Below, one piece after another: positions 1 to 7,406 of a stretch of 64,000 nucleotides of DNA (its first letter is position 1; every line of letters starts with the position of its first letter). The DNA is from Fictibacillus aquaticus. GTDB lineage: Bacteria; Bacillota; Bacilli; Bacillales; Fictibacillaceae. The notes beneath the pieces were generated by a model that was not told where the DNA came from, searched no databases, and saw only the letters and a list, made by a program, of their open reading frames with translations. The DNA lies in the NCBI RefSeq assembly GCF_002245695.1, contig NZ_NOII01000011.1, positions 62,001-126,000 on the forward strand, written 5' to 3'. The position numbers and the translations under genes are program-made.

Positions 1-6
1 ACTTCG

Positions 7-1056
7 TTATTTTATAGACTTTTCATACCCAAAAATGATTCTTCTCAGCATCACTGTATCCATCTGCAGTGCCTTTTTGCCTGCTTTGGTCATTAGAGTA
101 CGTGTGTTTTTTGCGTCAAATTGAATGTTCCGGGTCAAATAGTCCCTGTAAACAGCAATCATATCATTCAAGCTGCGCTCTTCAGGCGAAAGGTCAGCTT
201 CTGATTCAAACGGCACTGTATCAATGTTCTCAATTTCCAGGTTCTCGCAGATGATGTTCAATGCATCTATACTGTTTGGCGGATCGCTGTTCGTAATATT
301 ATAAATGCTACCGTCTTCTCCAAAGTGAATGGCTTCTTGCAGAACATCTGCTACATAATCCACTGGAACAAGGTTTTGTGTGCTATCGGGTTCACACAGC
401 AGACGGTACGTTTTGCTCCCTTTATTTTGGCGTTCCATCCGTTTCTTGAACACCTCTAAGCTCCTCATTAAACCGTACATCGTAAATTTCGAGTCCGCTT
501 CCCCTGTTATCGAATCTCCAACTATAATCGCCGGACGAAGAATTATGACGCCGAAATGTTGCTGATAATCAAACACAAGATGTTCAGCCTTGCATTTGCT
601 TTCTTCATAAGGATTGTTGAACGGCCCCGTTTCCGAATACAGCCGTTCCTCCCCGTACTCTCTTGTTCCGAGTGTGTAGGCAGTGGATACGTAAAAAAAG
701 CGTTTTGCCTTCATAGCTTTTGCTGCCTCAAGTGCGTGCAGCGTTCCTGTGTAATTTATATCATGAAGTTCTTCTTTTAAATGCAGATCAAATTTCACGA
801 GTGCTGCCATATGGTAAAAGACATCGACCTCACCGCTAAGTTCCTCTAACTGATCATGTGACAAACCGAGATTAGGATGAGTAATATCTCCACTGATTAT
901 ATGAATGTTAGAATTCTTATGATTAATTCCATCTAAAATAGCAGCTGCTTTGCTCAAGCTCCTTGCCAAAATATAGAGGGTGTGCCCTTGCTCGGCAAGA
1001 CCTTTAATTAGCTTTCCGCCTAAAAAACCGGTCGCCCCAGTTAAAAAGATATTCAT
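7..1056 (-). CDS. SDR-family NAD(P)-dependent reductase/epimerase
   Basis: Extended short-chain dehydrogenase/reductase of about 349 aa, probably cytoplasmic. The N-terminus carries the Rossmann motif TGATGFLGG (residues 6-14), and a Y150-x3-K154 pair (NPYEESKCKAE) fits the catalytic Tyr/Lys of the family. The sequence resembles the NAD_binding_4 (thioester-reductase/male-sterility) group, whose members act on sugar nucleotides or acyl thioesters; the substrate cannot be read from sequence. The ATG at 1056 is chosen because AGGAAGG sits just upstream and the Rossmann motif starts at once; a longer frame to 1191 would run through a terminator hairpin and a palindromic repeat. It is probably transcribed alone, since a terminator separates it from the upstream peroxiredoxin operon. 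Confidence 0.85.
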   Translation of the reverse strand: MNIFLTGATGFLGGKLIKGLAEQGHTLYILARSLSKAAAILDGINHKNSNIHIISGDITHPNLGLSHDQLEELSGEVDVFYHMAALVKFDLHLKEELHDINYTGTLHALEAAKAMKAKRFFYVSTAYTLGTREYGEERLYSETGPFNNPYEESKCKAEHLVFDYQQHFGVIILRPAIIVGDSITGEADSKFTMYGLMRSLEVFKKRMERQNKGSKTYRLLCEPDSTQNLVPVDYVADVLQEAIHFGEDGSIYNITNSDPPNSIDALNIICENLEIENIDTVPFESEADLSPEERSLNDMIAVYRDYLTRNIQFDAKNTRTLMTKAGKKALQMDTVMLRRIIFGYEKSIK

Positions 1057-1126
1057 ATTCTGATTTTCCTTCCTGGTTATCTTACCTTTATAGTACCATA
1101 GTAAAAGAACTAAATTAAGGTATGAT

Positions 1127-1157
1127 AAAAGGCCGCCCTTTCCCAGGGCGGCCTTCA
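1127..1157 (-). terminator. Rho-independent terminator of the peroxiredoxin operon
   Basis: A 9-bp GC-rich hairpin (GGCCGCCCT / AGGGCGGCC, 5-nt loop) is followed on the minus strand by a TTTT run. It lies about 40 nt downstream of the stop of the small coupled gene. Confidence 0.8.
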
Positions 1158-1173
1158 CGAGTGGTGTCCATTC

Positions 1174-1188
1174 GGGGTACCGTACCCC
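1174..1188. repeat. Palindromic GGTAC element, copy 1 (minimal)
   Basis: A 15-bp perfect palindrome around one central base, GGGGTACCGTACCCC. It belongs to the dispersed family also seen at 1925, 6386, 13413, 29081, 29157, 50097 and 51218. It sits between the terminator and the stop codon of the gene ending at 1192. Confidence 0.75.
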
Positions 1189-1191
1189 CAA

Positions 1192-1362
1192 TTATTCTTC
1201 TCTTTCTCTTTCAGGCTTGGCAATGTTGATGGCTGCTGTTTCGTTGTTCATGTAGTCTGTTGTGTGTGGCTGGTCTTCTTCCTGCCCGATGCCATAAAAA
1301 AAGTCATTTATCTTTTCTTCAGCCCTAGCTGTCTCATTTTGCTTCTCTTCTTCTCGGTTCAT
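1192..1362 (-). CDS. small acidic hypothetical protein, coupled to the peroxiredoxin
   Basis: A 56-aa hydrophilic protein rich in Glu and Asn with no Cys, no signal peptide and no membrane segment; the family is not recognised. The ATG at 1362 is chosen because AAAGGAG lies 9 nt upstream; a start at 1383 would include this ribosome-binding site in the coding region. The start overlaps the stop of the peroxiredoxin gene by four bases (ATGA), so the two are probably translationally coupled, and ribosomes must read through the peroxiredoxin frame to reach it. This suggests, but does not prove, a joint function. Confidence 0.65.
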   Translation of the reverse strand: MNREEEKQNETARAEEKINDFFYGIGQEEDQPHTTDYMNNETAAINIAKPEREREE

Positions 1363-1832
1363 GATTGAGTGTCTCCTTTGCATTCTTCACATGCTGAAAA
1401 TACTTCTTCGTACATATCCTGCTTGTTTGCATCGAAATTCGTGTTGCAATAGCGCAGTATGCCTTCCTTATCCACCACAAAACAAGAACGAATAGCTGTC
1501 CCGTCTTTCTCATTAAGGACACCGAATGCTTTAACCGTCTTTTTGTGCCAGTCTGCAAGTAAAGGGTACGGAAGTGTGCCGAGCGCTGCTGCAAAAACAT
1601 TATGAGAGTATATGTGATCGACGCTTATTGCGAGCACTTCTGTTTCGGCTTCTTCAAACCTTTTATAATCCTCTTTCCAAGAGGTGATTTCCTTAATTCA
1701 GCCAGGGGTAAAATTAAGAGGATAAAAAGCAACAAGAACGTTCTTTTCTCCTTTAAAATCCGATAGCGAAATGTCTTTGCCACTTGTAGATGGCAGACTG
1801 AATTCAGGTGCCTGATCTCCAGCTTTCAGCAT
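1359..1832 (-). CDS. peroxiredoxin with in-frame TGA at the catalytic Cys (candidate selenoprotein)
   Basis: AhpC/TSA-type peroxiredoxin, 157 aa if the TGA at 1698-1700 is decoded, which is normal for the family. Peroxiredoxins reduce peroxides through a Cys in a TPxC or TGxC loop. Here the first half ends FYPLNFTPG, then TGA, then continues in the same frame as [14 protein letters not shown]...VLAISVD. The spacing from TGA to the conserved AISV matches that from the peroxidatic Cys to AISV in AhpE-type enzymes as I recall them, so TGA replaces exactly that Cys. A hairpin (CCTCTT-GGA-AAGAGG, 1670-1684) begins 13 nt after the TGA and puts a GG-starting loop 19 nt from it, as in bacterial SECIS elements. 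Later Cys residues (RSCF, RYCN, ACEEC) could be resolving. The ATG at 1832 follows AAAGGAGGTGGG; ATG 1835 is the alternative. The other reading is a pseudogene by a single TGC/TGT to TGA change, but no other lesion is seen. Confidence 0.8.
1670..1684 (-). promoter_or_regulatory. candidate bSECIS hairpin
   Basis: The minus strand reads CCTCTT GGA AAGAGG, a perfect 6-bp stem with a GGA loop, inside the peroxiredoxin coding region. A further AAT/ATT pairing is possible below a 2-nt CA bulge. Bacterial SECIS elements lie just 3' of the UGA, with the loop about 16-37 nt away and a G among the first two loop bases; the 19-nt distance and GG fit. The fold was judged by eye only. Confidence 0.5.
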
Positions 1833-1924
1833 CATCCCACCTCCTTTTATTATCCTGTTTATAGTTCCCTCATTTTTCAAATGCAAACAGCGAAACTTGA
1901 AGATAAAGCACATTTAAAAAGAGA

Positions 1925-1956
1925 GGGGTACTGTACAAATGATGGTAACGTACCCC
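1925..1956. repeat. Palindromic GGTAC element, copy 2 (degenerate)
   Basis: Imperfect inverted repeat with arms GGGGTACTGTAC and GGTAACGTACCCC, spaced by 7 nt. It lies upstream of the peroxiredoxin and beside the terminator of the acidic secreted protein gene. Confidence 0.6.
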
Positions 1957-1966
1957 CTGACCTCAG

Positions 1967-2002
1967 AAAAAAACCAGAGACGCAGTGGTCTCTGGCTTTT
2001 TT
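1967..2002. terminator. bidirectional-looking terminator
   Basis: Hairpin CCAGAGAC / GTCTCTGG with an A-run before and a T-run after, just downstream of the stop at 2009 on the minus strand. Confidence 0.75.
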
Positions 2003-2008
2003 GAGTAA

Positions 2009-3262
2009 TTATTGAACGATTACTGTTTCTTCAATTGTTGTAATCGGTTCTGTTACAGGCTCTTCAGTGATAATTTCAACACTGTCTTCTGCAGGCTCAG
2101 ACGCCTCATCTTGAGCTGGTTCTTGTACAGGCACAGCATGTACTGCAGAGTTTGCAGCAGCGCGCTTTTTCGCTGTCTCGCTAGCTTTTACTGAAGCAGA
2201 TGCTTTAGCCTTGTTAATCTCAGAAACAGTTGTTTCCGTATCAGCTTGTTCAGGTGCTTCAGTTTCAGGAGTTTCTTCTGTCTCAGGAGCTTCTGGAAGT
2301 TCTGCTTCAGGTGCTTCTTCTGTCTCAGGAACTTCTGGAAGTTCTGCTTCAGGAGTTACTTCTGTCTCAGGAACTTCTGGAAGTTCTGCTTCAGGTGCTT
2401 CCTCTGTTGCAGGAACTTCTTCAGCAGGTGTTTGCTCTTCTGTGTTGTCTTCTCCTGCAAGCACAGCTGAATTTGGAGATGCATGAAGCTTTGCGTTTTC
2501 GCTTGCATGCTCAGCTGCCTGAGAATTAATTTTGTTTTGTAAAGATGGATTAACTTTTTCAGATTCCTCTTCAGTCTGTTCATCATCTGAAGTAGAATTA
2601 TCATCTTCCTTCACAGCATCATCATCAGAAACTTCTTTTACGATTTCTTTGTCACGCTTTTTCTTTTCTTTTTTAGCTTTTTTCTTTTTCTTATCTTTCT
2701 TTTCCTTTAAGACAGCCTCAGGCTTGTCTTTTTCCTGGTCATCAGACTCTTCCTTTTCTTCGTCTTCTTCAGGAGCAGGAGTTTGTTCTGGTGCAGGAAC
2801 AGTTACAACTTCATCCTCTTCAGGGGCAGGAGCTGGTTCTTCAGTTGGAACTTCAACCGGGATCTCAACTACCACTTCTGGAGTTTCTTCTTTCACATCT
2901 TCCACAGGCTCAGCTGGCACAGGTACAGCTACCGGTGCATGAACAGCTGAGTTAGGCGCGGCATGTTTTTTAGCATTTTCACTGGCATGCTCTGCAGCCT
3001 GTGAATGCGATTTATCCTTCACCTTCGTCTGTTTGTCAGCTTTATGTGCGGTTGCAGCTTTGTTCGCTTTTTCCTGCTTGCCATGAGGTTTTGCAGCAGG
3101 CTTATGAGCTTTATGCCCTCTTTCTACAGCTGTGTTAGGCTTTCCTTTTCCTTCCGCTTTGTGTCCGGAAGCATCGGCAGTTCCAGCTCCAGCCATAGCA
3201 GCAAGAGTTAATGCACCTGCAAAAACAAGAGTTCTGACAAAAACACGGTTATTCTTTTTCAT
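2009..3262 (-). CDS. secreted acidic repeat protein, function unknown
   Basis: A 417-aa protein with a clear signal peptide (MKKNNRVFVRT then a hydrophobic stretch; likely cleavage after TADA, residue 31). The mature part is low complexity: a His/Lys-rich start, a Lys-rich block near 185-208, and long Pro/Glu/Ala stretches. A module of about 24 residues ending in PNSAVHA or ANSAVHA occurs three times (about 85-109, 246-269, 350-376). Between the last two lie tandem units of the type PEAELPEVPETE (286-340). No catalytic domain or cell-wall anchor was recognised. AAGGAGCG precedes the ATG. It lies 39 nt downstream of another secreted low-complexity gene on the same strand, so the two probably form an operon. 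A surface or spore-associated structural role is only a guess. Confidence 0.75.
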   Translation of the reverse strand: MKKNNRVFVRTLVFAGALTLAAMAGAGTADASGHKAEGKGKPNTAVERGHKAHKPAAKPHGKQEKANKAATAHKADKQTKVKDKSHSQAAEHASENAKKHAAPNSAVHAPVAVPVPAEPVEDVKEETPEVVVEIPVEVPTEEPAPAPEEDEVVTVPAPEQTPAPEEDEEKEESDDQEKDKPEAVLKEKKDKKKKKAKKEKKKRDKEIVKEVSDDDAVKEDDNSTSDDEQTEEESEKVNPSLQNKINSQAAEHASENAKLHASPNSAVLAGEDNTEEQTPAEEVPATEEAPEAELPEVPETEVTPEAELPEVPETEEAPEAELPEAPETEETPETEAPEQADTETTVSEINKAKASASVKASETAKKRAAANSAVHAVPVQEPAQDEASEPAEDSVEIITEEPVTEPITTIEETVIVQ

Positions 3263-3301
3263 AATTTATTTCGCTCCTTAATTTTTCATTTTTTTTGACG
3301 T

Positions 3302-4090
3302 TCAAATTGAAAAATCAAGGGCGTTTTTTGGCGGCTCAGACGGCGGGGCATTCACCCATTGGTTCCTGAGCAAATCCAGCCTTGTAAAAAAGCACGGCTG
3401 CACAGCTTTTTCTTCTGCTGCAGATCCGCAGTAAATTAAGCCTTTTGAAAAATTGGAAGATTTCCCTCCGCCTTCTTTTTCCTTGGAAGCAGACTTAAGA
3501 CTTTGTACAGCTTGCAGTAAAACACCTTCCTCTTGAGGGATATATGGATCATCCGCTGGAAGAGGCCTCTGTTTTTGCTGCTCTGGCTTAAATAAATCCT
3601 GCCGTTTATGGAGATTTTTCACCTTGGCTTTTGATGCAGTCTGCACTTTTAAAGGCAGATGCGGCGCAGTCTGTTTTTCTGGTAACATTACCGGTTTAGC
3701 CGGACTTTTAGGCTTTGCAGCTTTTATAGCCGTTACTGGTTTTATCACTGAATTCTTTTGAATTGCAGCTCTTTTTTGAACAGGAACCTGTTGAACCTTT
3801 CCATGAGCGTTTGAAGCTGGCGGCAAGGATTTTTTCACTTGCTGTTTCTGACTATTTTTCAGCTGGCTCTGACCTCTGTTAACAGATGCTTTTTGCACGG
3901 TCTGAGGCTGCTGCCCTTGTGGGCGAGCGTGAGCCGCTCCCTTATTAACAGCGTTTTCATTTTTTTCTTTAGAAAAATTCTTCGCATGCTGTGAAGATAT
4001 AGTCTTGCCTTTTTCCGCAAACACTTCTGAAGGAAGGAACAGGATGGCACCTGCAATTAAGCCTTGAAATACAAGACTTGAAAATCGCAT
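3302..4090 (-). CDS. secreted basic low-complexity protein, function unknown
   Basis: A 262-aa protein with a signal peptide (MRFSSLVFQG...FLPSEVFAEKG, cleavage after VFA likely). The mature chain is rich in Lys, Gln, Ala and Pro and strongly basic, unlike its acidic downstream neighbour. The last 50 residues look more folded and contain two Cys (IYCGSAAEE and VQPCFFTRLDLL). No known domain was recognised. The ATG at 4090 is preferred over 4108 because AAGGAGGTGAAATT lies directly before it. It is the first gene of the pair with the acidic protein at 2009-3262. Opposite net charges suggest the two products might associate, which is inference only. Confidence 0.7.
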   Translation of the reverse strand: MRFSSLVFQGLIAGAILFLPSEVFAEKGKTISSQHAKNFSKEKNENAVNKGAAHARPQGQQPQTVQKASVNRGQSQLKNSQKQQVKKSLPPASNAHGKVQQVPVQKRAAIQKNSVIKPVTAIKAAKPKSPAKPVMLPEKQTAPHLPLKVQTASKAKVKNLHKRQDLFKPEQQKQRPLPADDPYIPQEEGVLLQAVQSLKSASKEKEGGGKSSNFSKGLIYCGSAAEEKAVQPCFFTRLDLLRNQWVNAPPSEPPKNALDFSI

Positions 4091-4244
4091 AATTTCACCT
4101 CCTTCCATTTCCTAAACATAATAATACAGGTAAAATATGAAATTTTTGTCGGTATAGGTAAAAAACAGTCAAAGAGGCCTAGTTTGAACAAAAGGAATAG
4201 GACTGCTTATGGCGAATGAAAGAGGAAAAAGGAGGATTTGACTA

Positions 4245-4553
4245 ATGAGCGCTCAAAAATCTTTTATTGAAAAATATAAAGAGGACCACCAGCATCCTAT
4301 TAATAAAGCAACCCATGCTGTCGGCATCCCAATGATTATCGTATCGCTTCCGCTTTTTTTCTTTAATTGGAAGATTGCGCTGGCTTTATTTATTGGGGGG
4401 TGGATCTTGCAGTTTATCGGTCACATGTTTGAAGGGAAGAAGCCGTCTTTCTTATCTAATCCAGTCTATTTGCTTGTGGCTCCAGTATGGTATGCCAAAA
4501 ACATCCTGACAGGAAAAGCCTTTAAAAAAGAAAACAAAGATCGGCCGTTTTAA
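4245..4553 (+). CDS. Mpo1-like (DUF962) membrane protein
   Basis: A 102-aa protein with the DUF962/Mpo1 signature: an N-terminal YKEDHQHPINKATHAVGIP with two conserved His, then two or three hydrophobic helices, GGWILQFIGHMFEGKKP with another conserved His, and a tail around LLVAPVWYAKNIL. Yeast Mpo1 is an Fe(II)-dependent dioxygenase acting on 2-hydroxy fatty acids, and the His residues are the proposed metal ligands; the bacterial substrate is not known to me. GGAGGA lies 8 nt before the ATG. The next gene starts 83 nt downstream on the same strand and could be co-transcribed. Confidence 0.8.
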   Translation: MSAQKSFIEKYKEDHQHPINKATHAVGIPMIIVSLPLFFFNWKIALALFIGGWILQFIGHMFEGKKPSFLSNPVYLLVAPVWYAKNILTGKAFKKENKDRPF

Positions 4554-4636
4554 TTTTACGAAACTATTTGCTTTATGTGCCGTATATATTACTATCGAAA
4601 TAATAACTTTATTATCTCAGGAGGAATGGAAGAACA

Positions 4637-5368
4637 ATGAGAAGTGCAAATCCTTCTTTAAAATCATCAACATTTTCAAAGCACAGGGGGCTTGGCGGCG
4701 ATTCTGCAATGACGCTGGCAGGTACGGTAAACAAAGCATTTATTATGCTTATGATCCTGCTAGGAACAGCCTTTTACACATGGGGTCAGTACTTTGCTGG
4801 GAAGCCTGTTGCCCACTTATTGATAATCGGGCTTATCGGCGGCTTAATCACTGCACTTATTGTCATTTTCGTCCCGAAAACAGCACCAGTTCTGGCACCA
4901 GTTTACGCTGCGCTTGAAGGTTTAGCGGTCGGCGGAATATCTGCTCAATTTGAATCACAGTACAGCGGCATCACTCTTCAAGCAGCAATGCTGACGTTTG
5001 GAACATTGCTTGCTTTATTGATCGCTTACAAATTCCGCATCATCCGCGTCACACATAATTTCAGACTGATGGTTTTCGGGGCAACAATGGGTATTTTACT
5101 TGTATACCTTGTCAACTTTATCATGAGCTTTTTCGGAGCATCCGTTCCTTATCTTCATGACTCTGGACCTATTGGTATCGGAATTAGCTTGTTCATCGTC
5201 GGTATCGCAGCACTGAACCTTGTTCTCGATTTTGATTTTATTGAACACGGTGCAGAGCAGAGAGTGCCTAAGTATATGGAGTGGTACGGAGCATTCGGCT
5301 TGATGGTAACACTTGTATGGCTGTACTTCGAAATCTTGAACCTTCTGGCTAAACTTAAGGACCGCTAA
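4637..5368 (+). CDS. Bax inhibitor-1/YccA family membrane protein
   Basis: A 243-aa integral membrane protein with about seven transmembrane segments after a short polar N-terminus. The opening MRSANPSLKSSTF and the later DFDFIEHGAE...PKYMEWYGAFGL are typical of the bacterial Bax inhibitor-1/YccA branch found in Gram-positives. Relatives such as B. subtilis YetJ are pH-gated Ca2+ leak channels, with the acidic residues of the last helices forming the sensor; here the D-x-D-x-x-E cluster sits at that place. The in vivo role is unknown. AGGAGG precedes the ATG, and a strong terminator follows. Confidence 0.85.
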   Translation: MRSANPSLKSSTFSKHRGLGGDSAMTLAGTVNKAFIMLMILLGTAFYTWGQYFAGKPVAHLLIIGLIGGLITALIVIFVPKTAPVLAPVYAALEGLAVGGISAQFESQYSGITLQAAMLTFGTLLALLIAYKFRIIRVTHNFRLMVFGATMGILLVYLVNFIMSFFGASVPYLHDSGPIGIGISLFIVGIAALNLVLDFDFIEHGAEQRVPKYMEWYGAFGLMVTLVWLYFEILNLLAKLKDR

Positions 5369-5370
5369 TA

Positions 5371-5411
5371 AAAGCAGAGCCGCACTCAAATGTGAGTGCG
5401 GCTCTTTTTTG
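5371..5411. terminator. terminator
   Basis: Hairpin AGAGCCGCACTC / GAGTGCGGCTCT with a T6 run. It ends the Bax-inhibitor gene and abuts the convergent gene that ends at 5415. Confidence 0.9.
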
Positions 5412-5414
5412 ATT

Positions 5415-6068
5415 TTATAAAATTTCATTCCATCTCGTTACAACATACATAGCAAGCAGGATGACTGCAGCCAGTCCTCCCCACTCTTTTGCTTTGGATC
5501 CTGTAAGAATGGTAGTTTGCCCTATGTAAAGAAGCATCCATGCCAAGAAAAGCAGCAATGGCATCAGAAGTTCTATATGATAGCCTTCAAAAATAAGCAG
5601 TCCGTAAAAATAAAAGACGCAGTATGGAACAATTATAATAGCGGCAGTAAAGTAAACTGCATGAAGTACGTATTTGCCAACAAATCTTGATTTGTTCCGG
5701 TTATCGAGATCGGTCAATGCTGCGAATAGCGAGCTTATACCGAAAAATGTGCCAGTAAAATAAAAAGCCTTCCAGATAAACAGCATGGTGTTGTCTAATT
5801 GAATATAGCCGTTATGCCAGAACACTCTGCTGATTAATAGGATCAGCAAAACAATAAGCAATACGAACGCCATTGAATTAAGACGGAAGCTTCCTCTCCG
5901 ATTTAAGAACCATATTACAGAACCAGCAGCCAAAAATAACACTGCCAGCATAGGCCTTCCTAGTATCATTGCTGTTCCATAGCCAGCCAGCAGCACACTG
6001 AACATATTGATCAGATAGGTTCTGAAATGCGGTATTTCACTGTGAATAGAATCATTATCCTTGTTCAT
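5415..6068 (-). CDS. hypothetical polytopic membrane protein
   Basis: A 217-aa protein with about six hydrophobic segments separated by short polar loops, and a 15-residue polar N-terminus. The family is not recognised and there are no obvious catalytic motifs. Charged loop segments such as TDLDNRNKSRF (between helices 4 and 5) and TGSKAKEWGG (before the last helix) are the only distinctive stretches. AGGAAGGTGC lies just before the ATG at 6068. It stands alone on this strand, convergent with the Bax-inhibitor gene. Confidence 0.6.
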   Translation of the reverse strand: MNKDNDSIHSEIPHFRTYLINMFSVLLAGYGTAMILGRPMLAVLFLAAGSVIWFLNRRGSFRLNSMAFVLLIVLLILLISRVFWHNGYIQLDNTMLFIWKAFYFTGTFFGISSLFAALTDLDNRNKSRFVGKYVLHAVYFTAAIIIVPYCVFYFYGLLIFEGYHIELLMPLLLFLAWMLLYIGQTTILTGSKAKEWGGLAAVILLAMYVVTRWNEIL

Positions 6069-6140
6069 GATGCACCTTCCTGTTTAGCGCTTCGTTTGAA
6101 TAGAATATCGGCCAAAAAGAAGGAAAGTCAAGCACTCTTA

Positions 6141-6302
6141 TTATTTTTTAAACCTGGCATATGATTGCACAGAATCTCTGATGAGCCACAAGTGGATAAG
6201 CTCCAATTTGCGCTTGTACTGCTTTGCCGCGAGTTCCCCCCGCCAATGGCGTTTTCGTATTAATTCGATATACTTTTCAATCACTTCATAATAATTGATC
6301 AT
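6141..6302 (-). CDS. small basic hypothetical protein
   Basis: A 53-aa protein starting MINYYEVIEKYIELIRKR, mostly amphipathic helix, rich in Lys, Arg and Tyr. The family is not recognised. The ATG at 6302 is chosen because the longer reading frame (to 6428) runs through a palindromic repeat; the ribosome-binding site (GGGGGTGTG) is only moderate. It may be real but is weakly supported. Confidence 0.4.
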   Translation of the reverse strand: MINYYEVIEKYIELIRKRHWRGELAAKQYKRKLELIHLWLIRDSVQSYARFKK

Positions 6303-6385
6303 ATGGCACACACCCCCAGCTAGTATCACGGAATCTATTCCCCTGCCTGGCTGGTTGTAAACCTGCATTGTGTATTCATGTGCAT

Positions 6386-6424
6386 GGGGTACGGTACCGA
6401 AGCTTAAATCCGGTACCGTACCCC
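6386..6424. repeat. Palindromic GGTAC element, copy 3
   Basis: Perfect 14-bp inverted repeat (GGGGTACGGTACCG / CGGTACCGTACCCC) with an 11-nt AT-rich loop containing AAGCTT. It lies between two divergent small genes. Confidence 0.8.
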
Positions 6425-6473
6425 ACAATAGAATTTCCCTTATTGGACATCCTTCTTACTAAAGGAGGCATGA

Positions 6474-6656
6474 ATGATCATGGCAAACAATGATAAGAAA
6501 TACGAAGGAAAAGAAGATCTTTACTTGGACATTGACCGGATGATCAATGAAGGAATGGCCGGTGGCACAGTTGCTGATGCAGAAGACCTTAAGCAGATAG
6601 GGCCTGACACTAATATCACGCAGCAGGAAGAACCCCCTATTAAGCAAGGCGAGTAA
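6474..6656 (+). CDS. small acidic hypothetical protein
   Basis: A 60-aa soluble protein (58 aa if the second ATG at 6480 is used) with many Asp and Glu, containing YLDIDRMINEGMAGGTV. The family is not recognised with confidence; small acidic proteins of this look are frequent in Bacillus, some of them made during sporulation. AAAGGAGG at 6461-6468 supports a start here, and a terminator follows directly. Confidence 0.6.
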   Translation: MIMANNDKKYEGKEDLYLDIDRMINEGMAGGTVADAEDLKQIGPDTNITQQEEPPIKQGE

Positions 6657-6702
6657 AAAAGAAGGTGTCCTGTCAGCAATGAACATGGACACCTTCTTAT
6701 AA
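6657..6702. terminator. terminator
   Basis: AGAAGGTGTCC / GGACACCTTCT hairpin after the stop of the small acidic gene, flanked by an A-run on the left and TTAT on the right. Confidence 0.75.
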
Positions 6703-6749
6703 TCATTAATCTTGAGCTCACTCATAAAAACCTGTCCATAGCTCTTTCA

Positions 6750-7193
6750 TCAATCACCAAACCGCTTCCAGTCGATGCGCGTCTGCTGGTAGCTGTCCTT
6801 CAGCTTCATGAGCCGGATATACAAGAACCCTTTTAAATAAAATGCACTAACCTGTTCTTTTCGGACAGGGCACGGAAGGTACAGCTCTCTTTCAAATTCA
6901 CCGCCCCAAAATTCTTCAATCACCGGCTTAAAAACACCGTTTTTAATCGTTACATTACCTGAAATTTTCAGAGTTTGATGCTCCGCCGATATGGTGACAT
7001 CCGTATCTTTTTCGATTCCAGGCATGGCCGCCACACATAATAGTTCGTGATGTGATTCGTAGATATTCATGGCTATGCTTCCAGCTGAGCCTTCTTTTGT
7101 CCGTTCCTGAACATTTTGCGGATGAAAAAAAGACTTTCCGAGATATTGATCAGCTATTTTCTTCCATTCCAGCATATCTTTCCATTGATCCAT
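6750..7193 (-). CDS. Hsp20/alpha-crystallin-like spore protein (GerT/CotM type)
   Basis: A 147-aa protein with a divergent alpha-crystallin domain (about residues 40-140). It shows the beta-strand pattern YESHHELLCVAAMPGIEK, TLKISGNV and FERELYLPCPV, but the classic C-terminal IxI motif is not evident. B. subtilis GerT and CotM are divergent Hsp20 proteins of the spore coat. Its place directly after gerPB, 18 nt apart on the same strand, suggests it belongs to the gerP transcript and is coat-localised. AGAGGTGAT precedes the ATG. It could instead be a general small heat-shock protein, but the context argues against that. Confidence 0.7.
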   Translation of the reverse strand: MDQWKDMLEWKKIADQYLGKSFFHPQNVQERTKEGSAGSIAMNIYESHHELLCVAAMPGIEKDTDVTISAEHQTLKISGNVTIKNGVFKPVIEEFWGGEFERELYLPCPVRKEQVSAFYLKGFLYIRLMKLKDSYQQTRIDWKRFGD

Positions 7194-7211
7194 GGCGGTC
7201 CATCACCTCTC

Positions 7212-7406
7212 TTACGTTGCAGGAGCGAGCGGAACTAATGTTGGCGGAATGATCGGCGGCGCTTTTTCTAAGAATCCTCCCGAGTTATAGAGATTGGAAA
7301 CTGGCGTTATCATCCCTGCACTGCCTACTTGCAGGACAGAAGAGTTTGAGATTCCTTCTACCTTTAACTGGTGGATGACAATATTCTGGCTCACAAAGAG
7401 ATTCAT
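7212..7406 (-). CDS. gerPB: spore germination protein GerPB
   Basis: A 64-aa protein beginning MNLFVSQNIVIHQLKVEG and containing SNSSVLQVGSAG, NLYNSGGF and a C-terminal LVPLAP, the typical GerPB pattern. GerP proteins sit in the inner coat and let germinants pass to the receptors. The ATG at 7406 has GAGGAGG before it and overlaps the end of gerPE by four bases. In the classic operon gerPB is second; here it comes after gerPE. Confidence 0.85.
   Translation of the reverse strand: MNLFVSQNIVIHQLKVEGISNSSVLQVGSAGMITPVSNLYNSGGFLEKAPPIIPPTLVPLAPAT

Noticed and set aside
1359-1832. Peroxiredoxin as a frameshifted or decayed pseudogene
   Set aside because: Both halves are in the same frame, with only the one TGA and no other lesion, and the TGA falls on the catalytic position. 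I keep the pseudogene as the main alternative but not as the call.
2211-2942. Long plus-strand Ser/Gly-rich and Leu-rich frames
   Set aside because: They are antisense readings of the repetitive acidic secreted protein, lack ribosome-binding sites, and have biased composition caused by the Glu/Pro codons opposite.
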